This document shows, piece by piece, positions 63,837 to 64,000 of a stretch of 64,000 nt of DNA; within the stretch, counting starts at the first letter, position 1, and every line of letters starts with the position of its first letter. The DNA is from Engraulis encrasicolus. Its lineage: Eukaryota; Chordata; Actinopteri; Clupeiformes; Engraulidae. The stretch lies in the NCBI RefSeq assembly GCF_034702125.1, contig NC_085867.1, positions 44,259,187 through 44,323,186 of the forward strand, in the 5' to 3' direction. The notes under the pieces were generated by a model. It had not been told where the DNA came from. It made no database searches and was given only the letters and a program-made list of their open reading frames with translations. Position numbers and translations under genes: made by a program.

Positions 63837-64000
63837 GAGTAGAGTAGAGTGGAGAAGAGTAGAGTACAAAAGAGTACAGTAGAGTACAATAGGGTAGAAT
63901 AGAATAGAATAGAATAGAATAGAATAGAATAGAATAGAGTAGAGTAGAGTAGAGTAGAGTAGCGTAGTACAGTAGAGTAGTAGAGTAGAGTAGAGCAGAG
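63837..64000. repeat. Pentanucleotide array (GTAGA / ATAGA)
   Basis: Tandem agtag/aatag pentamers run to the window edge, with the AATAG type in the middle and GTAGA types on either side. Confidence 0.95.

Overview
The window looks like teleost fish DNA: about 15 kb of a fast-type muscle myosin heavy chain gene set in AT-rich, transposon-dense sequence with long (AC)n/(GT)n arrays, many small palindromic elements and an assembly gap at 36406-36500. All genes are eukaryotic and split. Most long open frames belong to mobile elements.

Layout. 1-3.6 kb: a 2.3-kb near-perfect palindrome carrying two decayed head-to-head copies of a small unidentified gene. 3.75-12.78 kb: a non-LTR (Rex1/L2/CR1-like) retrotransposon cut in two by a complete DIRS-type tyrosine-recombinase retrotransposon (4770-10599), whose inverted terminal repeats, internal complementary region and GTT junction are all visible. 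13.29-32.78 kb: a Ty3/gypsy element with two nearly identical 1.15-kb LTRs, a 4-bp target duplication and a PNMA-like gag. Its integrase is split by a 6.26-kb CACTA/EnSpm-like element that itself contains a palindromic Tc1-like element. Between the integrase stop and the 3' LTR lies an unexpected 4.3-kb block. It contains a SINE, a mariner-like MITE and, on the opposite strand, a four-exon gene for 110 residues whose splice sites and phases all agree.

32.8-41 kb: a Harbinger-type MITE, a chromodomain-gypsy 3' end running into the gap, a further MITE, and a 2.2-kb hAT element (8-bp target duplication) inserted in the 3' part of another retroelement. 41.2-57 kb, minus strand: the myosin gene, 39 coding exons totalling 5817 nt (1938 codons plus stop), with canonical splice sites and no disruption. 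Its 3.7-kb third intron holds a hAT element nested in a palindromic MITE; its fifth intron is mostly one MITE. 57-64 kb: the 5' flank of the myosin gene, with a probable 5'-UTR exon at about 58.5 kb, MITEs, dinucleotide arrays, a 40-bp minisatellite and a pentanucleotide array.

The only clear host gene is myosin. The most unusual feature is the antisense four-exon gene inside the gypsy element. All family names come from reading motifs by eye; no database search was possible.
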